Of a stretch of DNA of 45,793 nt, positions 45,460-45,793 are shown in pieces; position 1 is the first letter of the stretch; the number at the start of each line of letters is the position of its first letter. Source of the stretch: Comamonadaceae bacterium (GTDB taxonomy: Bacteria; Pseudomonadota; Gammaproteobacteria; Burkholderiales; Burkholderiaceae_C); the NCBI GenBank assembly GCA_027490925.1, contig JAIXXF010000011.1, forward strand, positions 1-45,793, given 5' to 3'. Both the position numbers and the translations under genes were made by a program. The notes beneath the pieces were generated by a model. That model searched no databases and was not told where the DNA came from. It saw nothing but the letters and a program-made list of their open reading frames with translations.

Positions 45460-45793
45460 ATGACCCATCAGCTGTTGATGATCGAAGACGACACCCGCTT
45501 GGCGCAGATGGTGGGCGAGTACCTGCGGCAGTCGGGCTACGGTTTTGACCACGCAGTGGACGCGGCAACCGGCTTGGCGCGTGCCGCGTCCAGCGCGCCG
45601 GACTTGGTCATCCTCGATCTGATGCTGCCCGACCTGGACGGGTTGGAGGTGTGCCGCCGCCTGCGCGGACAGGCGGGCGAGCGGGGTCGGGTACCGGTGC
45701 TGATGCTGACCGCCAAGGGCGACCCGATGGACCGCATCATTGGTCTGGAAATGGGGGCCGATGATTACCTGCCCAAGCCTTTTGAGCCGCGTG
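45460..45793 (+). CDS. OmpR-family response regulator, N-terminal fragment (cut by window edge)
   Basis: The first 111 residues of a two-component response regulator. Receiver motifs: MIEDD (acidic pair near 9-10), phospho-acceptor D in VILDLMLPDLDG, T in LMLTAKG and K in YLPKPFEPR. The GADDYLPKPFEPRE segment is typical of the OmpR/PhoB class. The ATG at 45460 gives MTHQLLMIEDD. The DNA-binding domain and partner kinase lie beyond the window. It is not the same as the regulator at 31.3-32.0 kb. Confidence 0.93.
   Translation, partial: MTHQLLMIEDDTRLAQMVGEYLRQSGYGFDHAVDAATGLARAASSAPDLVILDLMLPDLDGLEVCRRLRGQAGERGRVPVLMLTAKGDPMDRIIGLEMGADDYLPKPFEPR

Overview
The window is a 45.8 kb piece of a high-GC chromosome that looks like a betaproteobacterium of the order Burkholderiales, most likely family Comamonadaceae. 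This rests on the str operon order, the gatCAB/mreBCD-mrdA arrangement, the protein sequences I recognise, and short TGCTATTA/TAATAGCA-type inverted repeats in intergenic DNA. No rRNA, tRNA, CRISPR array, transposase or integrase was found, so most of it reads as ordinary chromosome with a few accessory blocks.

Layout. (1) 1-3.6 kb, minus strand: str operon rpsL-rpsG-fusA-tuf (tuf cut by the window edge), with a promoter before rpsL. (2) 3.6-7.7 kb: D,D-carboxypeptidase, an alpha/beta hydrolase coupled to exonuclease III, then pyrE and a DUF4124 protein on the plus strand; the xthA and pyrE start codons overlap head to head. (3) 7.8-11.0 kb: gatCAB, divergent from mreBCD-mrdA (11.3-15.9 kb), the rod-shape machinery. 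(4) 15.9-21.3 kb, minus strand: TSUP permease, a GMC oxidoreductase coupled to methylmalonate-semialdehyde dehydrogenase, and a transglutaminase-like protein. (5) 21.6-25.0 kb: ahpC-ahpF peroxide defence, a VF530 protein and a GST.

(6) 25.4-30.0 kb, plus strand, is the most interesting block. Five genes, mostly overlapping by 4 nt, encode a thermostable-hemolysin-family protein (probably acyltransferase-like), an AMP-binding ligase, a heme-oxygenase-like di-iron oxidase candidate, a short-chain dehydrogenase and an exported TPR protein. This looks like an uncharacterised small-molecule (acyl-derived) pathway. (7) 30.0-33.9 kb, minus strand: a tightly overlapping string bigR - yeeE - yeeE - DUF599 - response regulator - histidine kinase. 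It joins a sulfide/persulfide-responsive repressor and sulfur-transport genes to a two-component system. It is divergent from a BigR-associated metallo-beta-lactamase (persulfide dioxygenase-like) gene through one AT-rich promoter island.

(8) 34.8-38.5 kb: MaiA-type GST, cupin, SDR + MaoC-like dehydratase pair, dienelactone hydrolase. (9) 38.8-45.8 kb: CorA transporter, hemB divergent from hemJ (two haem-pathway genes), VanZ-like membrane protein, 2Fe-2S ferredoxin, M48 peptidase, AmpG-like permease, and the start of an OmpR-type response regulator cut by the window edge.

All assignments come from reading motifs and translations by eye; no search was run.
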